Shown here: positions 50,520 to 59,003 of the stretch, piece by piece | How positions within the stretch are numbered: the stretch's first letter is position 1 | Layout: every line of letters begins with the position of its first letter | Source of the DNA: Chelativorans sp. J32 | GTDB taxonomy: Bacteria; Pseudomonadota; Alphaproteobacteria; Rhizobiales; Rhizobiaceae | DNA length: 64,000 nt | Direction: 5' to 3' | NCBI RefSeq assembly: GCF_000518985.1 | Contig: NZ_JAEQ01000016.1 | Coordinates: 1 to 64,000 of the forward strand | Program-made: the position numbers and the translations under genes | The notes under the pieces: model-generated | Database searches by the model: none | The model's input: only the letters and a program-made list of their open reading frames with translations | Told to the model about the DNA's origin: nothing

Positions 50520-50870
50520 ATGTCCCATCTGCTTTTGCCCTTTTCCCTCGACGGGGTCACGCCGCGCGAGGATGTGCCGGGCGAACGCACTCTCGCCGGC
50601 GATCCGCGCTTCACCATCTGGAACCTGGAGCGCGCCGTGGACGGCAAGCTCGTCTCCGGCGTCTGGGAAGCCACCCCGGGGAAGTGGCGGGTGGACTATG
50701 AAGGCAAGTGGGAGTTCTGCACCATCGTTTCCGGCGCCCTCACAATCACTGAGGAGGGCGGCAAGCCCGTCACATACAGGCCGGGTGATAGTTTCATCGT
50801 CCGCCCGGGCTTCAAGGGTGTCTGGGAAACGAACGAGGTCACACGCAAGCACTATGTTGTCTATCGGTGA
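50520..50870 (+). CDS. cupin-fold protein
   Basis: A 116-residue small cupin of the (S)-ureidoglycine aminohydrolase-like Cupin_3 type: WNLERAVDGKLVSGVWEATPGKWRVDYEGKWEFCTIVSGALTITEEGGKPVTYRPGDSFIVRPGFKGVWET. Metal ligands are reduced: no histidine pair is seen in motif 1, where EFCTI stands. It may be a ligand-binding or accessory protein rather than an enzyme. It follows tctA by 37 bp with ATG 50520 and ends the aromatic/TTT operon. Confidence 0.75.
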   Translation: MSHLLLPFSLDGVTPREDVPGERTLAGDPRFTIWNLERAVDGKLVSGVWEATPGKWRVDYEGKWEFCTIVSGALTITEEGGKPVTYRPGDSFIVRPGFKGVWETNEVTRKHYVVYR

Positions 50871-51080
50871 TGTGCGGCAGAGCCTCAGCGCAAAGCGGGT
50901 TTGGCAGCTGTCGATTATGAAGGAGCGTGAGAGAGCAAATCCCCGCAATTTTTGATGCGCTCCGGATGCCAGCATGAAAGGCTGCTTCAACGCGGAAGCG
51001 CTTGCGTATTCCAAGGTCGTCATTTCGATCGCTTGACGGCCTGTGTTCGACACACCCCGACTTCAAACGAATGCATACAG

Positions 51081-51097
51081 TTATGCATTTTGCATAA
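51081..51097. promoter_or_regulatory. perfect palindrome, TetR operator candidate
   Basis: TTATGCA-TTT-TGCATAA, a perfect 7-bp inverted repeat, centred 62 bp before the TetR gene start. TetR regulators usually bind such palindromes in their own promoters. Confidence 0.6.
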
Positions 51098-51150
51098 TAA
51101 ACTAGCCTCCATTGCAATCAGGTTCTCGCAGCGTTAGGCAAAGCTTCTCA

Positions 51151-51840
51151 ATGTCGAGGAGCCATCGGGTGAACGAAACAGCGATCGCGAGGCACCGTAG
51201 GCCAGGGCGCCCCAAAGAGGATACCTCGCTGAAGGAGACGATCCTCAATCATGCAGAGATTGCCTTTGCGGAGAACGGATACGAAGGCACGACGGTGCGC
51301 GATGTTGCAGCGCGCGCGGGCGTGAACCAAGCGTTGATCCGGTACTATTTTGGCTCGAAGTCGGATCTTTTCGACGAAGTCTTCCGTCGGCGCGGCGGGA
51401 TCCTTTCGGGGCATCGCCATGTGAACCTCGATCGGCTCCTGGATAGGCCCGAGCCGCCCACGGTGGAAGAGATTGTCCACGCATATCTCAAACCCCAGTG
51501 GGACATGAAATATTCCGGTGAAAGCGGGGCTGCCTTCGTGCGAATGCAGGCGCGGCTGCATGCCGAGCCCGAAGAACACGCCTTGCGTCTCCGGCGCGAG
51601 GTATATGATGCCTCCGTTAAGCGATATATCGCTGCGCTTGGCTCCATCCTCCCGGAAATTCCAAAGGAAGTCATAAGCACGCGATGGGCGTTTCTCGTCG
51701 GCGCCTATCTTTTCATGCTGAACGACCTTGCGCGGCTCAGCGATTTGACAGAGGGGCGTCTCGCGGAGATCGGCAAGGAAGAATTGCTCGACCATCTTGT
51801 CCGGTTTTTGTCAGCGGGCCTGCGTACTCCGGTAAGCTAA
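51151..51840 (+). CDS. TetR-family regulator, probably of the nic genes
   Basis: A 229-residue TetR protein: helix-turn-helix at about 25-70 (KETILNHAEIAFAENGYEGTTVRDVAARAGVNQALIRYYFGSKSDLFDEVF) and a C-terminal helical ligand domain. It is directly upstream of nicE in the same direction, with inverted repeats before both genes. In Pseudomonas putida the TetR-type NicS controls nicAB and the MarR-type NicR controls the lower pathway, so this protein would be a different solution for the lower pathway. Start ATG 51151 fits the basic N-terminus. Confidence 0.8.
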   Translation: MSRSHRVNETAIARHRRPGRPKEDTSLKETILNHAEIAFAENGYEGTTVRDVAARAGVNQALIRYYFGSKSDLFDEVFRRRGGILSGHRHVNLDRLLDRPEPPTVEEIVHAYLKPQWDMKYSGESGAAFVRMQARLHAEPEEHALRLRREVYDASVKRYIAALGSILPEIPKEVISTRWAFLVGAYLFMLNDLARLSDLTEGRLAEIGKEELLDHLVRFLSAGLRTPVS

Positions 51841-51880
51841 CGCGTAATCACTGAAGAAGCCGCGCGCAATTTTTTGCGCC

Positions 51881-51918
51881 TTGACATTTTCCGATATAAT
51901 TATACGCATGAATAATTA
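51881..51918 (+). promoter_or_regulatory. promoter and operator region before nicE
   Basis: TTGACA at 51881 is followed by an AT-rich stretch containing TATAATTATA and a perfect 7-bp inverted repeat TAATTAT/ATAATTA (51897-51903 and 51912-51918, 8-bp spacer). No clean -10 at 17 bp spacing can be fixed. A TetR-controlled promoter of the nicEDXF operon is likely. Confidence 0.45.
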
Positions 51919-51947
51919 ATGCGGTGGCCTGGCGTCAGGAGGAGAGT

Positions 51948-52697
51948 ATGAAACAATTCCGGATCGGGCAGATCGTGCCCAGTTCCAACGTGACGATGGA
52001 AACGGAAATCCCCGCTTTGCTGCGATCGCGTGAAGCCGTGGCGCCTGAACGGTTCACCTTCCACTCTTCGCGCATGCGCATGAAGCATGTCACCAAGGAG
52101 GAGCTGTCGGCCATGGATGGCGATAGCGACCGGTGCGCACTCGAGCTCAGCGACGCTAAGGTGGACGTTATGGGCTATGCCTGCCTAGTCGCGATTATGT
52201 CTATGGGACACGGCTATCACCGGGCTTCGCAGGAACGGCTGCACAAAGTAACTGTCGATAACGGCGCCGCCGCCCCGGTGGTGACATCCGCCGGCGCGCT
52301 GGTCGAGGGCATCAAGGCGATCGGCGCGAAGAAAATTGCCGTGGTCGCGCCATACATGAAGCCGCTGACTGAGATGGTGGTGGATTATATCCGCAATGAG
52401 GGCATCGAGGTCAGCGCCTGGCGTGCGCTGGAGATCCAGGACAACCTTGCCGTCGCGGCGCACGACCCGATGAACCTGCCCGGCATCCTCAAGGGAATGC
52501 CCACAGAAGATGTCGATGCGGTGGTCCTTTCGGCCTGCGTGCAGATGCCTTCGCTTGCCGCTGTTCCCATGGCCGAGGCGATGACCGGAAAGCCGGTGTT
52601 AAGCGCGGCGATTGCCACCACTTGGTCGATGCTGAAGGCCCTTGACCTGCCCACGCGCGTGCCAGGGGGCGGCACGCTGCTTTCTGGCGCATACTGA
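51948..52697 (+). CDS. nicE: maleate isomerase
   Basis: A 249-residue Asp/Glu racemase-superfamily isomerase. The two catalytic cysteines are Cys79 (VMGYACLVAIMSMG) and Cys197 (VVLSACVQMPSL), and the start RIGQIVPSSNVTMETEIP is typical of maleate cis-trans isomerases. It converts maleate to fumarate, the last step of the maleamate pathway. ATG 51948 follows AGGAGGAG by 5 bases. First gene of nicE-nicD-nicX-nicF. Confidence 0.9.
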   Translation: MKQFRIGQIVPSSNVTMETEIPALLRSREAVAPERFTFHSSRMRMKHVTKEELSAMDGDSDRCALELSDAKVDVMGYACLVAIMSMGHGYHRASQERLHKVTVDNGAAAPVVTSAGALVEGIKAIGAKKIAVVAPYMKPLTEMVVDYIRNEGIEVSAWRALEIQDNLAVAAHDPMNLPGILKGMPTEDVDAVVLSACVQMPSLAAVPMAEAMTGKPVLSAAIATTWSMLKALDLPTRVPGGGTLLSGAY

Positions 52698-52708
52698 GGG
52701 AGGCAGTC

Positions 52709-53500
52709 TTGGGCAGGGGATATAATGTTCACGCCAATGGCATTCGCCAGCATCTAATCCATCATGCCGGACCGGGGCCGCAGATGCTGCTCGTTCCGGG
52801 GATTACCTCGCCCGCGATCACCTGGGGCTTCGTCGCCGAACGGCTGGCGGAACGCTTCGACGTGCACGTTCTGGACGTGCGGGGCAGAGGGCTCAGCCAA
52901 GCAGGTGATCTGGACTATTCCCTGGATGCCATGGCTGACGACGCGATCGCTGTGGCTGGAGCTGCGGAGCTCGAAAAACCAATACTGCTCGGCCACTCCA
53001 TGGGCGCACGCGCCGCGATCCGCGCGGCGCGAAAAAATCCACAGTCCTTCGCCGGCTTGATTCTTGTCGACCCGCCGGTCAGCGGGCCTGGACGGCGACC
53101 CTATCCCTCGGCTTGGGACTGGTATGAGGACTCGATCCGAATGGCCCTGATGGGCTGCTCTGCCGAGGATATGCGCGGATTCTGCCCTACCTGGACCGAC
53201 GAGCAACTGCAATTGCGCGCGGAGTGGCTGCACACTTGCCAACTCGACGCGATCGAGACCGCTTATAGTGGGTTCCACACCGACGATATTCACGCCGATT
53301 TGCCGCATCTGGCATTGCCAATGCGTCTCGTTGTGGCCGGCGGCGCGCCGGTTATCCAGGCTGAGGACATAGCGGAAATCCGGGCGCTCGCGCCTGGCAT
53401 CGAGGTGAGAACGGTCAGGGGTGCGGGGCATATGATCCCCTGGGACGACTTAGACGGCTTCCTAAAGGCGGTCGTGGATTTCAATCCCGCCATTGCCTGA
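52709..53500 (+). CDS. nicD: N-formylmaleamate deformylase
   Basis: A 263-residue alpha/beta hydrolase. The nucleophile Ser97 (LLGHSMGA), acid Asp121 (LILVDPPVSG) and His241 (GAGHMIPWDD) correspond, at a constant offset of four, to the Ser101-Asp125-His245 triad reported for P. putida NicD. It splits N-formylmaleamate into formate and maleamate. The start is TTG 52709, with GAGGGAGG 5 bases ahead; no ATG or GTG is available at this point. Gap to nicE is 11 bp. Confidence 0.9.
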   Translation: MGRGYNVHANGIRQHLIHHAGPGPQMLLVPGITSPAITWGFVAERLAERFDVHVLDVRGRGLSQAGDLDYSLDAMADDAIAVAGAAELEKPILLGHSMGARAAIRAARKNPQSFAGLILVDPPVSGPGRRPYPSAWDWYEDSIRMALMGCSAEDMRGFCPTWTDEQLQLRAEWLHTCQLDAIETAYSGFHTDDIHADLPHLALPMRLVVAGGAPVIQAEDIAEIRALAPGIEVRTVRGAGHMIPWDDLDGFLKAVVDFNPAIA

Positions 53501-53537
53501 AACGGAGCACAAACCACAAAAGCGAGGGTGAACGGAA

Positions 53538-54569
53538 ATGGATCAAGCGTCATTTACGGAAATCTGTCTTCACCAACTCAAGATGTCGGGTGTACATGAG
53601 GGCGAGCGGCTCGTTGTCCTGACTCAGGGCAATGAGCGGCTCAACTATGCCGACGCCTTTATGGCTGCGGGCCAGCGGCTCGGCGCGAGAATGTATCACA
53701 TGCGCCTCCCAGCTCCACTGCCGACCGGCGGCTGGAATGTCGGCGTGACCGGGCTGGCAGCACTACCGGACGCGGTCGAGGCCCTGAAGAATTGTGACAT
53801 GCTGATCGATTGCGTGTTCCTGCTGTTCTCGCCCGAGCAATTCGCCATTCAGAATGCGGGCACCCGCATTCTGACCGCGGTGGAGCCGCCGGAACTCTTG
53901 GCACGCATGCTCCCTTCGAAGGAGCTGCGCGAGAAAGTTGAGATTGGTGGCAAATACTTAGCCGAAGCCAATGTCATGCGGATCACCTCCCCGCATGGTA
54001 CGGACGTGACCTACAAGCTCAACAAGTATCCTACCGTCACCGAATACGCCTGCACGGATGAGCCTGGTCGCTGGGATCACTGGCCGTCTGGCTTCGTCTT
54101 CACGGGCGGGGACGATGATGGCGTTGACGGGCAGATCGTCGTCGCACCCGGTGACATTCTCCTGCCGCAGAATATGTATGTGCGTGAGCCGATCATCTAT
54201 ACCGTTGAGAAGGGTTGGATCCAGGACATCCGTGGCGGGCTCGATGCCGAACTCGTCAAATCCTACATGGCCGGATTCAATGACGAGCGCGGCAAGGGCA
54301 TGAGCCATGTCGGCTGGGGCATGAACCCGAATGCAAAATGGCACGGCATGGTACCTGGGGAGTTTCCTGGCGGAATGGGCATGGAGCCGCGGAGCTTTTA
54401 CGGGAACGTCATGTTCTCGACCGGCCCCAATAACGAGTTGGGAGGCCCGAACGACACACCCTGCCATCTCGACATCCCCATGCGGAATTGTTCGCTCTTC
54501 CTCGATGACGAACCCATCGTGATCGATGGAGACATCGTCGTGAAGGAAATGCAGATGGCGCGCGCGTAA
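53538..54569 (+). CDS. nicX: 2,5-dihydroxypyridine 5,6-dioxygenase
   Basis: A 343-residue iron(II) ring-cleaving dioxygenase of the NicX group, distantly like M29 aminopeptidases. Iron ligands His257 (MSHVGW), His310 and Asp312 (PCHLDIP) lie at a constant offset of eight from the His265-His318-Asp320 set described for P. putida NicX. It opens 2,5-dihydroxypyridine to N-formylmaleamate, the substrate of NicD. This gene anchors the assignment of the cluster to pyridine catabolism. Confidence 0.9.
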   Translation: MDQASFTEICLHQLKMSGVHEGERLVVLTQGNERLNYADAFMAAGQRLGARMYHMRLPAPLPTGGWNVGVTGLAALPDAVEALKNCDMLIDCVFLLFSPEQFAIQNAGTRILTAVEPPELLARMLPSKELREKVEIGGKYLAEANVMRITSPHGTDVTYKLNKYPTVTEYACTDEPGRWDHWPSGFVFTGGDDDGVDGQIVVAPGDILLPQNMYVREPIIYTVEKGWIQDIRGGLDAELVKSYMAGFNDERGKGMSHVGWGMNPNAKWHGMVPGEFPGGMGMEPRSFYGNVMFSTGPNNELGGPNDTPCHLDIPMRNCSLFLDDEPIVIDGDIVVKEMQMARA

Positions 54570-54638
54570 CGCGTTGACCCAATCTTTCCTGCGCGCCGGA
54601 TCTCCGGCGTGAGGGAACTTCTGGAGTGAGGAAGCTAG

Positions 54639-55259
54639 ATGTCCCAGGAAGCGGTCTACGCTAAGGCGGGATTTGGTCAGTCGGTACCGCGCGGAAGGCG
54701 CCCAGCGGTCGTGGTGGTCGACTTTTCCTACGGGTTTACCGATCCGCAATATCCCACCGCCGCTGATATGTCGGCGCAAATCGCGGCCACCCGCCAGCTG
54801 ACCGATGCGGCGCGAGCCAGGCGTTTTCCCGTGATCTACACGACGATTTCCTATCAGCCGGGCGAGGTTGAGATGCTGTCGTGGCTAAAAAAGGCAGCCG
54901 GCATGCGGGCGCTGCTGAAGGGCAGCCGCCTGGTGGAGATTGACGCCGCCACAGGCATTCAAGCCAGCGATCCGATCATCGTAAAGAAGGGCGCGTCGGC
55001 ATTTTTTGGCACCACGCTTAACGCGTTGCTGACGGGCGCCGGCGTGGATACGTTGGTCGTGACCGGGGCGACGACGTCTGGTTGCGTACGCGCGACGGTC
55101 GTGGATGCGGTGCAGTCAGGCTTCAATGTGCTTGTGCCTGCGGATTGCTGTGCCGACCGGGCAGAGGCGCCCCACCTAGCCAACCTCTATGATATGCAGC
55201 AGAAATATGCGGATGTTGTTGACGCGCGCGATGTTTATCGATGGCTGGTGGAGCTGTAA
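54639..55259 (+). CDS. nicF: maleamate amidohydrolase
   Basis: A 206-residue isochorismatase-fold amidase. Triad Asp28 (VVVVDFSYGF), Lys117 (IVKKGASAFFGT) and Cys149 (GATTSGCVRATVVDA). It hydrolyses maleamate to maleate and ammonia, between NicD and NicE. Position as fourth gene after nicX supports the specific call over other isochorismatase-like amidases. ATG 54639 is preceded by GTGAGGAAG. Confidence 0.88.
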   Translation: MSQEAVYAKAGFGQSVPRGRRPAVVVVDFSYGFTDPQYPTAADMSAQIAATRQLTDAARARRFPVIYTTISYQPGEVEMLSWLKKAAGMRALLKGSRLVEIDAATGIQASDPIIVKKGASAFFGTTLNALLTGAGVDTLVVTGATTSGCVRATVVDAVQSGFNVLVPADCCADRAEAPHLANLYDMQQKYADVVDARDVYRWLVEL

Positions 55260-55376
55260 ACCGTCCTTTTGGTAGTCAGAGTTGCCTGCCGCTGCCAGGG
55301 AGAACATGGTGGTGCGATTCGGGTGGACTGGTTGGGCGCCGCACAAATCGTAAGGCCTGCCGCCGGTGGCTCGATT

Positions 55377-56798
55377 TTACGAGTGACCTAGCTCAGTCTT
55401 CCCGATCCTGCCATGCGGGATGAGCCAAGCCAAGAGCATTCCGCAAAGGGCAAAGCACGCATCGAGTAGAAAAAGCCATGAGAAGCCGGCGTCTATTGCC
55501 GCAGAGGACCCGATCACCAATCCGCTGGCAGCAGCTCCGATGGAAGCTCCGAGCGAGCGGGCCAGAAGGACACTTGCGGAAGCAATGCCGAGCATACCAT
55601 CGCCGGTCTCGATCTGTACGATGAGCTGCACCACGCCCATTACCGTGCCAAGCGCCAGCGCTACGAGAGAAAAAAGGCCCGCAAGAGCCGCGACAGAAAA
55701 TTGGGCGGTAAAAAGGCCGATGACGATCAGGATCATCGATGCGATCGCAAGACCCGCGGCGGGAAACAGATTCATTTGGCCGGTACGGCTGACCAGATAG
55801 CCTGTCAAAAGCGACCCCATTCCGACGCCGAGGGTTACCGGCAGAAGCAGAAGCCCGGATTCAGCCGCGGAGAATTCGCGGGCCGCACCGAAATAGACAG
55901 GAATGAAGGTAAAGAGAGAAACGTAGAGCGCCCCGTGAAACAGAGCGAGCGCGCAGCTCATCCGGATCGACTTGTTCCGGAGGAACACGATTGGAAACAA
56001 CGGGTACTTGGTCCGGCCTTCATGCCGAAAAAACAGAAGAGTTGCGATGCCGGCGCCGACAAGAAGGGTGCCGGCGGTCCAGCGTGTCTGGAGCGCTCCG
56101 ATCCCCGGGGCGGTCAACGCAAGAAGGAGGAGCATCGAAGCGGCAAGAAGCGCCACGCTCAGGCCGTTGATACGTAGCTCGTCGCGGGGACGCTTCCTGG
56201 GTGGAAGCCGCAATACGAGAATCAGCCCCAGTAGCCCGAGCGGCAGATTGAGCGCGAAGATCGCGCGCCAGCCGAATGCTTCCGTAAGAATGCCGCCGAG
56301 CACCGGCCCCATCGTGCTGGCGCTCATGCCGACCGTCGCCAGATATCCTTGGAAGCGCGCGCGCAGTCGCGGCTCAAAAGCCTGACTGACGAGCGCCTGA
56401 GCAAGCGCGATCAACCCGCCGCCGCCGAGTCCCTGGACTGCCCGCGCGATAACAAGCCACGCGAAGCTTGGCGCAAGCACGCAGCCGGCGCTCCCTGCCA
56501 TGGAGATCGCTAACGAGATGCACATCATCCTGCGGCGGCCGATTGCATCGCCTAGCCTGCCATAGAGCGGTGCCGAAATCGCGTTTGCCGCCAGATAGGC
56601 GATCACCACCCAACTGACCAGTTCGAACGAAGCGAACGAGCGCGATATGTCGTATAGCGCGGTCGAGACGATCGTCTGGTCCATCATCCCAAGGAGCAGC
56701 GGAACAGCGACTCCGAGAAACAGGACAACAACGGACGGTTCCTGAGCGGGTTCTTCCGGTTCGCCGTTCTTCAACGATAATATCCGAGTGGCGTGCAA
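55377..56798 (-). CDS. MFS transporter, DHA2 (14-helix) family
   Basis: A 473-residue membrane protein of the EmrB/QacA drug:H+ antiporter family. First helix PSVVVLFLGVAVPLLLGMMDQTIVSTALYDI with the DQTIV motif, motif A GRLGDAIGRRRMMCISL, motif C-like GPVLGGILTEAFGWRAIFALNLPLG, and about 14 hydrophobic segments. Such proteins export or import small organics. In P. putida NicT, a different MFS type, imports hydroxynicotinate. The start is TTG 56798, directly after the stop of the monooxygenase gene, so the two are co-transcribed. Substrate unknown. Confidence 0.8.
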   Translation of the reverse strand: MHATRILSLKNGEPEEPAQEPSVVVLFLGVAVPLLLGMMDQTIVSTALYDISRSFASFELVSWVVIAYLAANAISAPLYGRLGDAIGRRRMMCISLAISMAGSAGCVLAPSFAWLVIARAVQGLGGGGLIALAQALVSQAFEPRLRARFQGYLATVGMSASTMGPVLGGILTEAFGWRAIFALNLPLGLLGLILVLRLPPRKRPRDELRINGLSVALLAASMLLLLALTAPGIGALQTRWTAGTLLVGAGIATLLFFRHEGRTKYPLFPIVFLRNKSIRMSCALALFHGALYVSLFTFIPVYFGAAREFSAAESGLLLLPVTLGVGMGSLLTGYLVSRTGQMNLFPAAGLAIASMILIVIGLFTAQFSVAALAGLFSLVALALGTVMGVVQLIVQIETGDGMLGIASASVLLARSLGASIGAAASGLVIGSSAAIDAGFSWLFLLDACFALCGMLLAWLIPHGRIGKTELGHS

Positions 56799-58013
56799 CT
56801 AGGCTGGCTGGCCAACCGCTTCCGTACGCAGCTGCTTCTCGGCGTCGTATTCGTAGACCCAGTTGGCACCGAGACCGCTCGACTGCGGATTGACCAGGTT
56901 GCGCCACCGATAGCCGAGATCCCGTTTAAGGCGAGCAAAACGGGAGGTCAGGTGATAGGTCCGCCCGCGCTCACGGGACTCAAGCTGTACCCGGGTGGTG
57001 CGCGGCCGGCGCAGCGCTTCGTAGCGACGTAGTGCTTCGGCAGGAGATGCCGTGTCTGCAAGTGATCCGGCAAGCACAAAGCCGTCTTCAATGGCCATGG
57101 CTGCTCCCTGCGAAAGGAACGGCAGCATCGGATGAGCCGCATCGCCCAGAAGCGTCACGTGCCCGACGGTCCAAGCTGGCATTGGGTCGCGGTCGAACAG
57201 ACCCCATTTGAAGACCTCATCCGTGCGCGAGAAAAGTTTCTGGAGATTTTCATGCCAGCCGCGGAACGCCGTGAGAAGCTCTTCGCGAGTGGATGGAACG
57301 TTCCAGGATTCGGCAACCCAGTCCTTGCTCTCCATAACAGCGACAATGTTCACCGCTTTGCCGGCGGAGACATAGTAGGTAACCACATGCCCCTTGGGGC
57401 CAAGCCAGAAGGAGCTGTCCGGACTGACGAAGTCGAAGGGCGGGGTGTCGAACGGAACGACCGCACGCCAGCACATATTGCCGGTGAAACGGGGCGGCTC
57501 ATCGCCGAAAAGCGATTTCCGGATGGTGGAGTGAATGCCGTCCGCCCCGACAATCACATCTGCCTCGAACTCGTTTCCATCGGCGAAGGAAGCGATGGCT
57601 GTGTTGCGCTCCTGCCTGGCGCCGGTACACTGGATGCCAAGCTGCGTTTTCGAAAGATCGACCTTTTCTAGAAGGATCCGGTGCAGATCGGCCCGGTGAA
57701 CATGGAAGAACGGCGCGCCATAAAGGCGCGGACAGTCACGAGCCAGCGGCGTGCGCCACATCTCGCGAGCCGTTCTCCAGTCGCGGCCGATGATGTTCTG
57801 CGGCAGGAAGCTCACCCTTTCGAGAGCATCGAATATCCCGAGTGCCCTCAGAATCTTCACCGCATTCGGCGTCATCTGAATGCCTGCACCCACCTCGCCG
57901 AAGGCGGGCGCACGTTCGAAAACATGCGCCTCTAAGCCATGAGCGCGCAGTGCGGCGGCCAAGGCAACCCCACCGATGCCGCCGCCGATAATTCCTACTT
58001 TCAATTTCCGCAT
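56799..58013 (-). CDS. FAD-dependent aromatic monooxygenase, NicC/salicylate hydroxylase-like
   Basis: A 404-residue group A flavoprotein monooxygenase. FAD motifs VGIIGGGIGGVALAAALRAHGLEAHVFE, DVIVGADGIHSTIR and VTLLGDAAHPMLPFLSQGAAMAIEDG are complete. The C-terminal NWVYEYDAEKQL recalls NicC (6-hydroxynicotinate 3-monooxygenase). With nicX next door, hydroxylation or decarboxylative hydroxylation of a pyridine acid to 2,5-dihydroxypyridine is the most economical role; salicylate, 3-hydroxybenzoate or HspB-like activities are alternatives. ATG 58013 starts the Rossmann strand. TATACAAT lies 57 bp upstream. Confidence 0.75.
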   Translation of the reverse strand: MRKLKVGIIGGGIGGVALAAALRAHGLEAHVFERAPAFGEVGAGIQMTPNAVKILRALGIFDALERVSFLPQNIIGRDWRTAREMWRTPLARDCPRLYGAPFFHVHRADLHRILLEKVDLSKTQLGIQCTGARQERNTAIASFADGNEFEADVIVGADGIHSTIRKSLFGDEPPRFTGNMCWRAVVPFDTPPFDFVSPDSSFWLGPKGHVVTYYVSAGKAVNIVAVMESKDWVAESWNVPSTREELLTAFRGWHENLQKLFSRTDEVFKWGLFDRDPMPAWTVGHVTLLGDAAHPMLPFLSQGAAMAIEDGFVLAGSLADTASPAEALRRYEALRRPRTTRVQLESRERGRTYHLTSRFARLKRDLGYRWRNLVNPQSSGLGANWVYEYDAEKQLRTEAVGQPA

Positions 58014-58069
58014 TCTACACATCCAAAGTTCGCTCGCAGCGGAGCATCTCCGCATAACGAATCTTTAAT

Positions 58070-58077
58070 ATTGTATA
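58070..58077 (-). promoter_or_regulatory. TATACAAT element before the monooxygenase gene
   Basis: Read toward the gene this is TATACAAT, 57 bp before its ATG. The same 8-mer in the same orientation occurs before dppB (60101-60094) and the GntR gene (63550-63557). It is either a -10 element or a regulator half-site. Confidence 0.45.
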
Positions 58078-58114
58078 CTATCTCTCCACGGGGCGGATTA
58101 GCTGCACGCCGGTT

Positions 58115-59002
58115 CTAGCCCCCAGCTCCTCGCAGTCGCGGATTGAGAACATCCGTCAAATGGTCGCCAAAGACATTCAATGCGGCGACGGTGACCAGGA
58201 TGCCGAGGCCTGGAAAAACGGCCATCCACCACGCTGTTGTCAGAAACTGCTGTGCTTCATTCAGCATCAGTCCCCAACTCGGGTTTGAGGCATCCCCCAG
58301 GCCGAGGAAGCTCAGGCCCGCCTCCAGCAGGATTGCTGAGGATACCTGCATCGTCATGGCCACGATCAGGGGTGGCATGGCGTTCGGCAGGATCTCGGAA
58401 AAGATGATCGCCCGTGTCGATTGCCCGCCAGCCCGTGCCGCCAAGACATATTCGCGCTCTCGCAGGCTGAGGAACTCCCCGCGCGTGATGCGTGCCACTT
58501 CTGGCCAGCCGAGGAGGCCGATGGTGAGGATGATGAACACCACATTGGCGCCGAACAACGCGATCACGAGGAGCGCGAGGAAGAAGCGCGGAATGACTTG
58601 GAACAGCTCGGCGATGCGCATAAGCACCACGTCGACCGCTCCTTTCATATAGCCGGCGATCGCTCCCAGCACGATACCAATGATGCAGGCGGTCAGAGCC
58701 GCCAGCACGCCAACCGAAAGCGACATGCGCGCGCCGTGGGCAAAGCGGCTGAAGACATCCCGTCCCAAATCGTCCGTCCCCATCAGATGGCTAAGGCTCG
58801 GCGGGGCGAAGGAATCCGCGCCCATCGAGTTCACGTCCCCAAGAAAGGGAGGTACGACCAGGGCAAAAACGGCGATCGCCACGAGCGTGAGAAGCGCCAT
58901 TAACGAAGGGCCATCGAGCCGTAGGGAAGCCAAGCCTGATGAGAGGGCGGAAAAGGGAGTTTTCCCAAGGCCAGTAACGGTGTCGGTATTCTTGACGCTC
59001 AT
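58115..59002 (-). CDS. oligopeptide-type ABC transporter permease, DppC-like
   Basis: A 295-residue permease with an N-terminal cytoplasmic stretch and six helices. Segments HLMGTDDLGRDVFSRFAHGARMSLSVG (DppC/OppC hallmark), EYVLAARAGGQSTRAIIFSEILPNAMPPLIV (EAA loop) and LEAGLSFLGLGDASNPSWGLML are all present. Start ATG 59002 (MSVKNT) sits 1 bp after the dppB stop, preceded by AAGTAGG. The genes for the two ATPases are not downstream, where unrelated nic-side genes begin. Confidence 0.85.
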   Translation of the reverse strand: MSVKNTDTVTGLGKTPFSALSSGLASLRLDGPSLMALLTLVAIAVFALVVPPFLGDVNSMGADSFAPPSLSHLMGTDDLGRDVFSRFAHGARMSLSVGVLAALTACIIGIVLGAIAGYMKGAVDVVLMRIAELFQVIPRFFLALLVIALFGANVVFIILTIGLLGWPEVARITRGEFLSLREREYVLAARAGGQSTRAIIFSEILPNAMPPLIVAMTMQVSSAILLEAGLSFLGLGDASNPSWGLMLNEAQQFLTTAWWMAVFPGLGILVTVAALNVFGDHLTDVLNPRLRGAGG

Positions 59003-59003
59003 C

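Noticed and set aside
56799-58013. Firm assignment of the monooxygenase as nicC
   Set aside because: The sequence fits NicC, salicylate hydroxylase and related enzymes about equally by eye; only the context favours NicC.
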